Position numbers and translations under genes: made by a program | Notes under the pieces: model-generated | The model's database searches: none | What the model saw: the letters and a program-made list of their open reading frames with translations, nothing else | What the model was told of the DNA's origin: nothing | Assembly (NCBI RefSeq): GCF_016680995.1 | Contig: NZ_JAEQMG010000068.1 | Coordinates: 1-50,194, forward strand | Direction of reading: 5' to 3' | DNA: 50,194 nt | DNA from: Ruminococcus difficilis | GTDB lineage: Bacteria > Bacillota_A > Clostridia > Oscillospirales > Acutalibacteraceae | Shown: positions 25,506 through 34,001 of the stretch, piece by piece | Layout: each line of letters starts with the position of its first letter | How positions within the stretch are numbered: position 1 is the first letter of the stretch

Positions 25506-27464
25506 ATGAATTTTTCTGCATTGCTCAAGGCGGTCGGAATAAAACTGTGCCGTCGGTTTCGCGTTAGAAACATGAGCTTGACAAAGTCATATATCTCCGT
25601 ATTTCTTTGCTTTGCTCTTGCGTTAACGTTTACCTTTTCGTGGTTTTCGATACACGACGGAGCCGAGATCGTATCCGAAAACTTTTTCCTTGAGTCCGCC
25701 GCGAGCATGAGAGCGAATCAAGGTATCCAGATCTCAAGCAATATTTCAATCAATGACTTTAAGCTCGACGAAGCAACGAGCTTCGACGGCAGAAATATGT
25801 TTTTTCCCGCCGAGGGGTATTTCACAACCACCACCGCGAATATGAAATTTCGCGACGGAAATGTCGGCGACAGAAACGTCAGGTATGTTTACAAGGATTT
25901 TACTCTGTCCAACAGCTCAAGCAAAACAAACGTATTTATCAAAGGATATAAAATCCAAATCGGTGATCAAACCTATCAGGATGAAATCGAGATTAAATAT
26001 GAAAACGGAAAACCGAAATTCCAGATTTTTCCTCTGGATTGTCCTCTCCGCATAGCTTTTATTGATGACAGCAACGCAGCGCCCAAGATGATCGATCCCG
26101 CCGCAAGAGTTAAGGAATTCGCAAAGTCCACCAATGCGGTTGATACTATAGACAGCAGCGGTACTCCCACGACACAGACAACGGATCCCGAGTCATTTTC
26201 ATCTTTCTATTATCCCAACGGAAAACCGTTGTTTACTCTGAATCCAAACGAGAAGAAACGCTGCACCATGGTCGTATGGCTCGAAGGCACCACCGGAGAC
26301 TGCGATTCCTACATCGGAAAAACCATCAGCGTTGACGTCGACATAGAGAGCAATTTTGATGATTTTGAAACTATCAGCTTTATTGACTACACTATCGGCG
26401 ACGGTGGTGAAGAGAACGTTACTTTTAACGACGGTACTATTTCGTCAAATACGGCGGCGCGTTGGATCGGACAGAATCAGATAGTCGCGATGTCATACGA
26501 GGACACCGTTGAGGATCAGAATCATCAGTTCAGATATAAGACGGTTATTCTTGATTATATCGGTACGGAGGGCAGCGGAGACAATATCAAGGTTATTTAC
26601 CGAGGGCTGATACGAAAGGATGCCGTTACGAAGATCTCCTTCTACCGCCTGGGCAAGGATACCCAAACCCTTTCGGACGGAAGGACCGTAAAAGGCATGG
26701 TTTATAACGCGTGGCATACAATGGCTGACATCAATACTATGATAAACAGCGATATAAGTAATTGGCGGGAAGTGCAGAAAAACCAGCCGCTCGTCGGAGG
26801 GTCATATCAAACGGGTGACAACAGAAAACAGCTCCAGGAATCGCGCGTCGTCCACAAAACCGTGGACGGAGGAACTGAGGACGTAAGAAGCGTTGAGTAC
26901 ACCGCAAGAAGAGGTAACGGCTACGGTAATTTGAGCGATAACGGAAATAAATACGCGCATGTTGGCGATAACGCAAGTAACCCGCTCAGAACGACCGAGG
27001 AAAAGATGGAGCACTGGCTGGCTCCGTGTATCGGCTATTGGGATTATGATCCTGTTTCAGGCGGCTCCACACCGTCAACGGGTACAACGTATACGGTCAA
27101 TATTTCCGTCAACACGACTGACTTCCCGTATGTTGAGACCGAGACCTCGCTGTCAAGCGGCGCGTCGACTATGTGGATGACGCTTAAAAAGCCTAACAGT
27201 GATGATGTTCTTGAGGTTCAGCTTGACAAGCCTAACGGCGCTACCAACCGCTTTACAAAGGACGGCTATAAGCTTGAAAAGGATACGGAGATCACGAAGA
27301 TGTATTTGAAGCGTCCGGACAACAGTAAAGAGAACTTTGACATCGGCGCGATGGGCAGCAGCTATCCCTATACGGCAACTACATATAAATTTACAAACAA
27401 CAACAATCCAACGTTTAACTTAAGGTCAAACGGTTCAAACAATAAGATAATGATTCCACAATAA
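25506..27464 (+). CDS. TasA-like secreted protein 4 (large)
   Basis: 652 residues, ATG 25506 with GGAGGTGA 5 bases upstream (a GTG at 25497 lies inside that site). The signal region is hydrophobic residues 29-44 then FSWFSIHDGAE. An N-terminal TasA-like domain runs to about residue 290 and ends in VWLEGTTGDCDSYIG, the family motif. The rest is a long extension of beta-like, Asn/Thr/Ser-rich sequence, including a region from about residue 515 that follows a Gly/Ser/Thr linker (GGSTPSTGTT). Such a layout, polymerisation domain plus display module, fits a minor or tip subunit. No enzymatic motif is seen. Confidence 0.75.
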   Translation: MNFSALLKAVGIKLCRRFRVRNMSLTKSYISVFLCFALALTFTFSWFSIHDGAEIVSENFFLESAASMRANQGIQISSNISINDFKLDEATSFDGRNMFFPAEGYFTTTTANMKFRDGNVGDRNVRYVYKDFTLSNSSSKTNVFIKGYKIQIGDQTYQDEIEIKYENGKPKFQIFPLDCPLRIAFIDDSNAAPKMIDPAARVKEFAKSTNAVDTIDSSGTPTTQTTDPESFSSFYYPNGKPLFTLNPNEKKRCTMVVWLEGTTGDCDSYIGKTISVDVDIESNFDDFETISFIDYTIGDGGEENVTFNDGTISSNTAARWIGQNQIVAMSYEDTVEDQNHQFRYKTVILDYIGTEGSGDNIKVIYRGLIRKDAVTKISFYRLGKDTQTLSDGRTVKGMVYNAWHTMADINTMINSDISNWREVQKNQPLVGGSYQTGDNRKQLQESRVVHKTVDGGTEDVRSVEYTARRGNGYGNLSDNGNKYAHVGDNASNPLRTTEEKMEHWLAPCIGYWDYDPVSGGSTPSTGTTYTVNISVNTTDFPYVETETSLSSGASTMWMTLKKPNSDDVLEVQLDKPNGATNRFTKDGYKLEKDTEITKMYLKRPDNSKENFDIGAMGSSYPYTATTYKFTNNNNPTFNLRSNGSNNKIMIPQ

Positions 27465-27485
27465 TCACGAAAGGAGGCGGCATCA

Positions 27486-30400
27486 TTGAAAAACAGGCTC
27501 AGCGCTGTAATTAGAAAGCTGACGGCTAAAGGGAAGCGGCGCAAAGGATTGATTCTCTCTGTTGTCGCTATCCTTGAGGTTATCGCGATCGCGGTGGTTG
27601 CTACCTCCGCGTGGGTTGAAAATATTTCCGCTATCAAAATCTGGGGCGACGGAGTATTTGAGAACGCTCTGTATACTACGGCGAAGATCGGTTCGGGCGC
27701 GGGCTACTCGGGCGATTTGGATCTTTCGAAGTATTTCCGCTCCTCAGGCGGTATCCATCTGGGCGCCGCTTCCAGCGCGAACGGTAAGGATGTTTATTTT
27801 CCGATCACCGCCTCTGAGGTCGGAGACACGCTGGATCCCTACAGAAAAGCGACCGTTCACGACAAAAACGTGAATTATTACAGCTATTCCTTTAAGGTTC
27901 AGTCGGTCACGAGCAAGTGCAACTTCTTCTTCTTTGCGGTTCCCACAATAGAGATCGACGGAGTTGCCGTTCCCTCGTATACCGCTGGTGATACCGAAGA
28001 AGTAATGGCTGAAAAACACAGAATAAGAAACGCGGTAAGAATAGCTATCAGCGCCGGCAGCGCCGAGCCGAGAGTATTCTCAATGGACGATTTCACCGAG
28101 AACGTTGTATCAAGCTCATCGGGAAATGTGTCTTCCTCGCGCGTACGAGCGTTCAGCAGCTTCCTCACCGGCACCATCGGTTCGGAATCCCTGTTCACAA
28201 TTGATCAGGGTCAGGAAAAGACGGTCAGAGTGACGATGTGGCTTCAGGATACCGAAAGAAACGGCACTACATTTGCCGGCAAGACGATAAGTGTCAGCGG
28301 TCTGAAACTCGCCGCGGGTCTTTCCACCGTCACCTTTAAGGACTATACCTCCAAGTACAACGCCGCAGGAGCCACCACATGGAAGTGGGCGACAGACCCG
28401 AATTATCCGATGTTCGTGTACGACGGCTCCAAGAGCTATTCAATGTCTCTTTCCGGCACAGACGAGTGGAAAGCTCAGGTGCTGACTTCTGTACTGGACG
28501 ATAATACCAAGACCCTGTATTTCTGCCGTTGTCAGACCGGCACCACGACTATCAGCAATCAGAATGATTCAGCGGTTCTCCAGCGCTGGACGGCAACAGT
28601 AGCGGATATGCAGAGCGCAAGTACGACTACCTACAAGGCTTACGGCAACGCGAACGGCGCCACGGGTCGCGGAACGTGGGGCAACGTTCAGGAGATCACG
28701 CTTGTCAGCAGACATTCTGCTCTGCCGACTCCCACCTCGGGCGCGGAGGACAGCGCGGCTCATGTTCTGCTCACATCAAATGTCACCTCGAGCGTTCAGA
28801 GCGAAATGAATTATAACGAGGGTATGTGGCGCTGCTATTTACCCACAAACGATTCGGCGAACGTTACCTTCTCGTTTGGCAACAATACAGTTAACGCCGG
28901 TGCGAGAGGCGGTTCAACCCAGTTCTTCATTACCAGCGCTTCCACAGGCTATTGGGCTCCTCCGGCAACGGTAAGGGTCAGATATGCCGACGGCAGTTCG
29001 TCTACGTGCGGCACGATCAAGGTTACCGGCGGCGTTGAGAATTCCCAAGATGTTGATGTAACTGCGGGCACGAACGTAACGCTGATCGCTGTTGCGAACG
29101 AGGGCTACCGCTTTGTAGGATGGAGCGTGAACTCCGACGGAAGCAGTCCGAATCTGACAAGCGCAAATCAGAGCGTCACCGCTCCGGCGCAGGAGCAAAC
29201 CGCGACTTATTATGCCGTATTTATAAAGACTTATAACATCTCGTTCAAGGTCGTGACCGATGATGACGACACCGACACGGCAGGCGGTACCGTTCAGATC
29301 GATACAGGTTCTGCAGCTGCGTCAGTCACAAAGACGGTAGACACCGGCACTACGGTAACGCTTACGGCGACCGCGAGCAGCGGCTTTACTCTCAGTGGAA
29401 TTTATGATATTACAGACGACCAAAACGAAGTCGATCTCGGTTCAAGTCCCGCGACGGATACAGTCACTCAAGACAAAGAATACGTAGCAAGGTTTGTTTC
29501 TCAGCCGCTTGCATCAAGCTATTATCTCAAGGGTTCATTCAATGAATGGCAAGATGACGATCAGATGTACTATGTAAACAACGTATCTTCCTCCAACAAG
29601 GTATACGTCACAAAAGAGCTTACACCGAATACATATTCCTTTAAGATTCATCATTATGTCAGCGGAACAACCGATACATGGTATACAAACAGCACTACAT
29701 TCGGCGAGACCTTTGTAGACCAGAATTTCAATACCACCACAGGCGCAAGCGAAACTAACGCGAATATTACCATTGCTACAACCGGATATTATACGTTTGT
29801 ATTCGATATTTCCTCAAGCGGAAGCGAAAAGCTGTCGGTATTCTACCAAAGAACAGAGACGCTGCCGACGACAAGCAACAGACATGACGAGCTGATGTTC
29901 AATACCTCGACAGCGGTCGGTTCAGCATGGCTATGGCAGCGAGAAAACTCAACCGACGATATCAGTTCAATCAGCGGAGCAGTTTACAATACTACTAAGC
30001 ATGAATTGTCCAATTCGAACACTATAGCAACGCTCTCGTTGTTAGGAAAACAGAATACCTATGTTCGACCCGCCGCGATTGGCTTGCAGGGCACTTATAC
30101 CGACGGCGCTGGTTATCCGGACAATGCTACAAAGGTAACACTTGATGTGGACTATGACACAAGCAAGACCTATACCGACAATGTGTTCTATACAGATGCA
30201 GATACATCAAGCAATGCAAACTGGAAAGTCTTTGATCATATCGGCGGAACTGTTTCGCTGAATGTCAGCAGACCCAGACCCAGCAACATGATAACTCTCA
30301 GCACGACAAATACGGTCGGTACGCTGAAATCAGGAGCAAAGGTCAATTATTACGTTAAGAAGGGAACCGACGTTTACCACGTAGGCAAGGCAGATTCATC

Positions 30401-30515
30401 AACGGTAACTTGGATGCCGATGGATTCGGGCAACTACGAGGTTTATGTTGTCATCAAGGATAAGTGGGGCTTGGAAACCACAGTATCCGAAGCGGTGACA
30501 GTAAGAGTAAGATAA
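27486..30515 (+). CDS. TasA-like secreted giant protein with glycan-binding-like module
   Basis: 1009 residues, TTG start with AGGAGG 9 bases upstream. A basic N-terminus and hydrophobic helix (21-40) are followed by TSAWVEN, a variant of the WF motif. The first 270 residues are TasA-like and end in MWLQDTERNGTTFAGKT, a diverged family motif similar in context to protein 4. Residues about 510-675 hold two beta repeats of the bacterial surface type (EGYRFVGWSVNSDG; ASSGFTLSGIYD). Residues about 678-770 begin YYLKGSFNEWQDDDQM, a pattern like the early-set starch or glycogen-binding folds. The last 60 residues are Ig-like (VNYYVKKGTDVYHVG). It looks like an adhesin-type subunit; glycan binding is inferred. 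Confidence 0.75.
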   Translation: MKNRLSAVIRKLTAKGKRRKGLILSVVAILEVIAIAVVATSAWVENISAIKIWGDGVFENALYTTAKIGSGAGYSGDLDLSKYFRSSGGIHLGAASSANGKDVYFPITASEVGDTLDPYRKATVHDKNVNYYSYSFKVQSVTSKCNFFFFAVPTIEIDGVAVPSYTAGDTEEVMAEKHRIRNAVRIAISAGSAEPRVFSMDDFTENVVSSSSGNVSSSRVRAFSSFLTGTIGSESLFTIDQGQEKTVRVTMWLQDTERNGTTFAGKTISVSGLKLAAGLSTVTFKDYTSKYNAAGATTWKWATDPNYPMFVYDGSKSYSMSLSGTDEWKAQVLTSVLDDNTKTLYFCRCQTGTTTISNQNDSAVLQRWTATVADMQSASTTTYKAYGNANGATGRGTWGNVQEITLVSRHSALPTPTSGAEDSAAHVLLTSNVTSSVQSEMNYNEGMWRCYLPTNDSANVTFSFGNNTVNAGARGGSTQFFITSASTGYWAPPATVRVRYADGSSSTCGTIKVTGGVENSQDVDVTAGTNVTLIAVANEGYRFVGWSVNSDGSSPNLTSANQSVTAPAQEQTATYYAVFIKTYNISFKVVTDDDDTDTAGGTVQIDTGSAAASVTKTVDTGTTVTLTATASSGFTLSGIYDITDDQNEVDLGSSPATDTVTQDKEYVARFVSQPLASSYYLKGSFNEWQDDDQMYYVNNVSSSNKVYVTKELTPNTYSFKIHHYVSGTTDTWYTNSTTFGETFVDQNFNTTTGASETNANITIATTGYYTFVFDISSSGSEKLSVFYQRTETLPTTSNRHDELMFNTSTAVGSAWLWQRENSTDDISSISGAVYNTTKHELSNSNTIATLSLLGKQNTYVRPAAIGLQGTYTDGAGYPDNATKVTLDVDYDTSKTYTDNVFYTDADTSSNANWKVFDHIGGTVSLNVSRPRPSNMITLSTTNTVGTLKSGAKVNYYVKKGTDVYHVGKADSSTVTWMPMDSGNYEVYVVIKDKWGLETTVSEAVTVRVR

Positions 30516-30532
30516 AACAGGAGGTGAAGACC

Positions 30533-31747
30533 ATGAAAAAATCGAGAGTGCTGCTTGTTATCGGATTGGCGGTAGTGCTTATCGTTACTATGCTTTTGTG
30601 CCCGAGTTTTTCGTGGTATTCACGCTCTAACTATGAGAACGGCGAGTCGATGAAATGGGAGTCGACGCAAAATGCATATGACGGCAACGGCATCACCTTT
30701 GCAACCTATTATTCAGCGGACGGTGTTGAATATGAATCAACTTCGACCACCGACTATGACAGCTACACTCTTGAACCCGGAGAACGCGTGTTTTTCCGCA
30801 CGGATATCAATAATACTACATCTGCAGATCAGAACGTTTCTCTGTTCATTTCCGAGCTTACGCTTCATTATTCGGCGTCTGGTTCAAATCTCTTTATCGG
30901 CTTGAACAGCCCACTCAGAACTCACAAAGAATTTCAGCTTACTAACGCGGGCAGAACAAGCAAAAAAACCGCGGCTTCCGTTAATCAGAAGCACGTATAT
31001 GTCGGATTCAGAACCGGTACGTATTATGATTCATCGCGAAAATACGGCGTCTATTACTGGGACGACAACAGCGATTTGACGGGTCACAGCCGCCTGAACG
31101 GAGATTTCAGAACAAATAACTGGCAATCGGGCGGCGTGTCTTACGATATGTACTACGCGACAATTCCGTGGTACGCGACCAAATATCTTGTCGGCGAGTG
31201 GAACGACGCTAATGGCTGCGTTGATTTTAGCAAGGTTTTGACTAACGGCAATGATATTTATTATCCGGATAACAACACGTTCTTGGTTGATGTTGTAAAT
31301 CAGAGCAATAATTTTAAGAGCACCTCAACCGCGGCGGGAATCGAGAACTTTTTCTCCTCTGCGGAAATAGCCGAAAACGCGGGAACATATTCTCTTGCCG
31401 CGACCGGAATGTCGGGCACCCTGAGTTATACGTCCACAAATACCAGCGTCGCGACTGTGGACTCGAGCGGAAATGTAACTCCCGTTGCTCCCGGCAGAAC
31501 CACGATAAAGGTCACCTCCAACAGCTTCAGCCCGACGGATTTTAATATCGTTGCGAGCTGCGACGTCGAGGTGTTTTCAACAAGCAACCAGTCGTATTAC
31601 AATGTGCCGCTCGCGACCAATTATATAGTCGGTCATGCTGTCGACGGAATTGCGTCTACATCATCCGTATACTGGTACGTTGAGAATAAGGAGGACGCGT
31701 CTGCGAACTTGACTTACGATATAAAGAGCCTTTACCTCGGTCTGTAA
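30533..31747 (+). CDS. TasA-like secreted protein 6 with Ig-like (BIG2) domain
   Basis: 404 residues, ATG 30533 with AGGAGG 8 bases upstream. Short basic start (MKKSR), hydrophobic core (6-22), then CPSFSWYSRS, a WY variant of the locus signal motif. Because a Cys precedes this motif, lipidation was considered, but no proper lipobox is present. The middle is Tyr/Asn/Ser-rich. Residues about 290-345 form a BIG2-type domain (NTSVATVDSSGNVTPVAPG), common in bacterial surface proteins. The usual C-terminal W-x-E-G motif is reduced to YWYVENKEDAS. It is the last subunit gene before a strong terminator and the second peptidase. Confidence 0.75.
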   Translation: MKKSRVLLVIGLAVVLIVTMLLCPSFSWYSRSNYENGESMKWESTQNAYDGNGITFATYYSADGVEYESTSTTDYDSYTLEPGERVFFRTDINNTTSADQNVSLFISELTLHYSASGSNLFIGLNSPLRTHKEFQLTNAGRTSKKTAASVNQKHVYVGFRTGTYYDSSRKYGVYYWDDNSDLTGHSRLNGDFRTNNWQSGGVSYDMYYATIPWYATKYLVGEWNDANGCVDFSKVLTNGNDIYYPDNNTFLVDVVNQSNNFKSTSTAAGIENFFSSAEIAENAGTYSLAATGMSGTLSYTSTNTSVATVDSSGNVTPVAPGRTTIKVTSNSFSPTDFNIVASCDVEVFSTSNQSYYNVPLATNYIVGHAVDGIASTSSVYWYVENKEDASANLTYDIKSLYLGL

Positions 31748-31760
31748 CAACTAAATCACC

Positions 31761-31791
31761 AAAAAGGGTTGCGCTTGCAGCCCTTTTTTAT
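31761..31791 (+). terminator. Rho-independent terminator after the subunit genes
   Basis: A 9-bp stem (AAGGGTTGC with GCAGCCCTT) has a GCTT loop, an A-run before and six T after. It separates the four large subunit genes from the second peptidase gene. Confidence 0.88.
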
Positions 31792-31827
31792 TATACTATA
31801 TAGTAGAAACTCAACGGAGAATATGCT

Positions 31828-31896
31828 ATGAAACTTAAGGATAAACTTACCGCTAAGATTCCTGTGGAAAAGCGGGTGAAGGTCAAAAAACACTGA
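31828..31896 (+). CDS. Short basic frame before the second peptidase (leader peptide or frameshifted N-terminus)
   Basis: A 22-codon frame (MKLKDKLTAKIPVEKRVKVKKH) with GGAGA 9 bases upstream ends two bases before the GTG of the next gene. It crosses a run of six A (31885-31890). A -1 slip there would join it in frame to the peptidase, giving ...KVKKTLNVLRVIKNV, a natural-looking basic N-terminus for a membrane protein. It is therefore either a coupled leader peptide, the true N-terminus behind a frameshift, or a programmed slippage site. Confidence 0.45.
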   Translation: MKLKDKLTAKIPVEKRVKVKKH

Positions 31897-31898
31897 AC

Positions 31899-32660
31899 GT
31901 GCTGCGCGTGATAAAGAACGTCGTCTGCTGGACGCTTATAATAATCCTGTCGTTTGCCGTCATCACCTTCCTGCTGACGCGCTTTGCGGGCGGCACGCCG
32001 TCGCTGTTCGGCTATACGCTGCAGCGCGTGTCGTCGGGAAGCATGGTTCCCGAGCTGGAGGTCGGCGACGTGATACTCAGCCGTAACGTGGGTGAATCCG
32101 ACGAGCTTAAGGTCGACGATATCATCACCTTCGACGGCTCCGATCAGTTCGGCGAGAAGAATGTAACGCACCGCATTATTGTTGCGCCATACGAAGCAAA
32201 CGGTGTTGTGATGCTTCAAACGAAGGGTGACGCGAACTATATCGCCGACAATCCGATTGCATTTTCGCGCGTTCAGTCGCTCATGCTCAAAAAACTCGAT
32301 TTTCTGCGCACGATCTATGATTTGTTCCTCTCTCCGTGGGGACTGATAATTTTCATAGCTCTGCTTCTGCTCGTGTTCTTCGACGAGCTGATGAACATCA
32401 TCAAAATCGCGACGGGCAATTATCGCGACGAGGATGAGGAGAGCATATCCGAGATAATCGAGCGCATTCAGCGCGAGGATATGGAGAAGGCAGAGGAGAA
32501 AAAACGCCGTGCCCTGAAAAACACTCAGGATATGGTCAGCATTATGGCAGAAAGCGGTTCCGAAAAAGCCGTTCCTTCCGAAGAAGCACCCGAAGCAGCT
32601 TCCGAAGATGAACCCGAAGATGAACCCGAAGAGAATGCCGATGAAAAATACGAAGAATAA
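31899..32660 (+). CDS. sipW: Second SipW-type signal peptidase I
   Basis: 253 residues from GTG 31899, whose own ribosome binding site is poor (see the preceding short frame). The first helix is residues 8-27. Ser48 lies in VSSGSMVPELEVGD, and His91 in NVTHRII replaces the usual Lys, so this is again the SipW type. A second helix (about 144-165) is followed by an unusually long cytoplasmic tail of about 85 residues: charged coiled coil (EESISEIIERIQREDMEKAEEK) and then Glu/Pro-rich repeats. It closes the TasA-like locus. Two different SipW enzymes in one locus suggests that each serves a different subset of the secreted proteins. The 3' end overlaps the next gene by 20 bases. Confidence 0.87.
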   Translation: MLRVIKNVVCWTLIIILSFAVITFLLTRFAGGTPSLFGYTLQRVSSGSMVPELEVGDVILSRNVGESDELKVDDIITFDGSDQFGEKNVTHRIIVAPYEANGVVMLQTKGDANYIADNPIAFSRVQSLMLKKLDFLRTIYDLFLSPWGLIIFIALLLLVFFDELMNIIKIATGNYRDEDEESISEIIERIQREDMEKAEEKKRRALKNTQDMVSIMAESGSEKAVPSEEAPEAASEDEPEDEPEENADEKYEE

Positions 32661-32964
32661 CTCCTTTTATGACAAAATCTACGCGGCGGTGTGCCTTATC
32701 CCGCGCGGGCGCGTCGCGACCTACGGACAGGTCGCCGCTCTTGCGGGCAACGGCGGCGCAGCGCGTGCTGTCGGCAACGCCCTTCACAAAAATCCCATGC
32801 CGGGCGTGATACCCTGCCATCGCGTCGTGAACGCTCAGGGCAGGCTGGCTCCGCATTTTGCCTTCGGCGGAGCGGACGAGCAGCGGCGGCTGCTCGAAGC
32901 GGAAGGCGTCAGGGTGGACGGCGGGTACGTCGACCTCAGGTTGTATCAGTGGCGCAATCAGTGA
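32641..32964 (+). CDS. MGMT/alkyltransferase-like DNA-binding protein
   Basis: 107-residue protein of the methylated-DNA-protein cysteine methyltransferase C-terminal fold. It has the helix-turn-helix with RVATYGQVAAL, the Asn-hinge region ARAVGNALHKNPMPGV and the active-site PCHRVV with Cys. It is shorter than Ogt because the N-terminal domain is missing, like small alkyltransferase-like proteins. Those usually lack the Cys, but it is kept here, so alkyl transfer from O6-alkylguanine remains possible. ATG 32641 is chosen as the last sensible start; upstream ATGs at 32608 and 32620 are in frame within the peptidase Glu/Pro tail. The overlap with that gene suggests coupling. Confidence 0.87.
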   Translation: MKNTKNNSFYDKIYAAVCLIPRGRVATYGQVAALAGNGGAARAVGNALHKNPMPGVIPCHRVVNAQGRLAPHFAFGGADEQRRLLEAEGVRVDGGYVDLRLYQWRNQ

Positions 32965-32967
32965 GAT

Positions 32968-32996
32968 TTGCATTTTTCGACAAACTGTGGTATAAT
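32968..32996 (+). promoter_or_regulatory. Sigma-A promoter of the Cof-type phosphatase gene
   Basis: TTGCAT (32968-32973), a 17-base spacer and a perfect TATAAT (32991-32996), 38 bases before the start codon. Confidence 0.8.
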
Positions 32997-33034
32997 GTAT
33001 AAAGATTGTGTGAATACGGTTAGAGGTGACAGAT

Positions 33035-33850
33035 ATGGACTATAAGCTCATTGCCGTTGACGTTGACGGCACACTGACCAATTCGCGTAAAGAAATCACA
33101 CCGCGCACACGATACGCGCTTCTGGAGGCTCAGAAACAGGGCAAGCGCGTGGTTATCGCCTCGGGCAGACAGCCCATGGGCGTTTATCCGATTGCGCGCG
33201 ACCTCATGCTCGACCGCTACAACGGCTATATCCTCAGCTACAACGGCGGCAAAATCATCAGCTGCGCTACCGACGAGACCGTCGCGACGAAGTTATTCCC
33301 GCGCGAGTACCTCGCCGACATCGTGAGCGTGCTCAATGATTATAATGTTACGATCAATACCTTTGACGACAAAAAAATCTTTTCGAACTCAAAGGTCAAC
33401 GACTACACCTACATCGAGCAGGAGGTAACTCATGCCGAGATGATAGTCTGCGCGGACTTTGTGGCGGAGGTCAAGTTTCCGTTCAACAAGCTCCTTCTGG
33501 CGGGCGAGCCTCTCGAGCTCGACGCGTGCCAGGAGCTTCTGCGCAAGCGCTACGACGGTCTGCTCGATATCTACAAGAGCGCGCCGTATTTTCTCGAGAT
33601 AATGCCGTTCGGCGTTTCCAAGGGCTCGATGCTGCCCGTGCTTCTCGACAAGCTCGGAGTCAGCCGCGAGGAGCTGATTGCCTTCGGCGACAACTACAAC
33701 GACATGACAATGATAGGCTATGCGGGAATGGGCGTCGCGATGGGCAACGCCGAACCCGAGGTCAAGAAAATCGCCAACTATGTCTGCGAGACCAACGACG
33801 AGGACGGCGTCGCGAAAACAATTGAACAGATGATTTTATCAAAAGCCTGA
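33035..33850 (+). CDS. Cof-type HAD-IIB phosphatase
   Basis: Cytoplasmic sugar-phosphate phosphatase of the Cof/YwpJ subfamily, 271 residues. Motif I is AVDVDGTLTNS, motif II lies in VIASGRQPMG, motif III Lys is in GVSKGSML, and motif IV is AFGDNYNDMTMIGYAGMGVAMGN. The C2-type cap lies between motifs II and III. ATG 33035 has AGAGGTGA 5 bases upstream; a GTG at 33026 lies inside that site. Monocistronic, with its own promoter and terminator. Substrates of this family are often promiscuous and are not predictable here. Confidence 0.93.
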   Translation: MDYKLIAVDVDGTLTNSRKEITPRTRYALLEAQKQGKRVVIASGRQPMGVYPIARDLMLDRYNGYILSYNGGKIISCATDETVATKLFPREYLADIVSVLNDYNVTINTFDDKKIFSNSKVNDYTYIEQEVTHAEMIVCADFVAEVKFPFNKLLLAGEPLELDACQELLRKRYDGLLDIYKSAPYFLEIMPFGVSKGSMLPVLLDKLGVSREELIAFGDNYNDMTMIGYAGMGVAMGNAEPEVKKIANYVCETNDEDGVAKTIEQMILSKA

Positions 33851-33870
33851 CCGTACGGTCGGGCTTTTTT
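33841..33870 (+). terminator. Rho-independent terminator
   Basis: AAAAGCCTGACCG pairs with CGGTCGGGCTTTT (one G-T pair) around a short TA loop and ends in TTTTTT. The stem starts in the last codons of the phosphatase gene. Confidence 0.88.
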
Positions 33871-33871
33871 G

Positions 33872-33900
33872 TTGACAAACCGGAAATACGGTACTATAAT
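33872..33900 (+). promoter_or_regulatory. Consensus sigma-A promoter of the dockerin protein gene
   Basis: Perfect TTGACA (33872-33877), a 17-base spacer and perfect TATAAT (33895-33900), starting right after the previous terminator. It is the best promoter match in the window and suggests strong or constitutive expression. The leader is about 95 bases. Confidence 0.88.
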
Positions 33901-34001
33901 ATTGCCGATAGTAATTCTGCACAGATGTATATAATTTTGTGATTAATGCTCAATAAAGTATGCGGCTAAAGGAAATTAATAATATGAAAAGAGGAGAGAA
34001 A

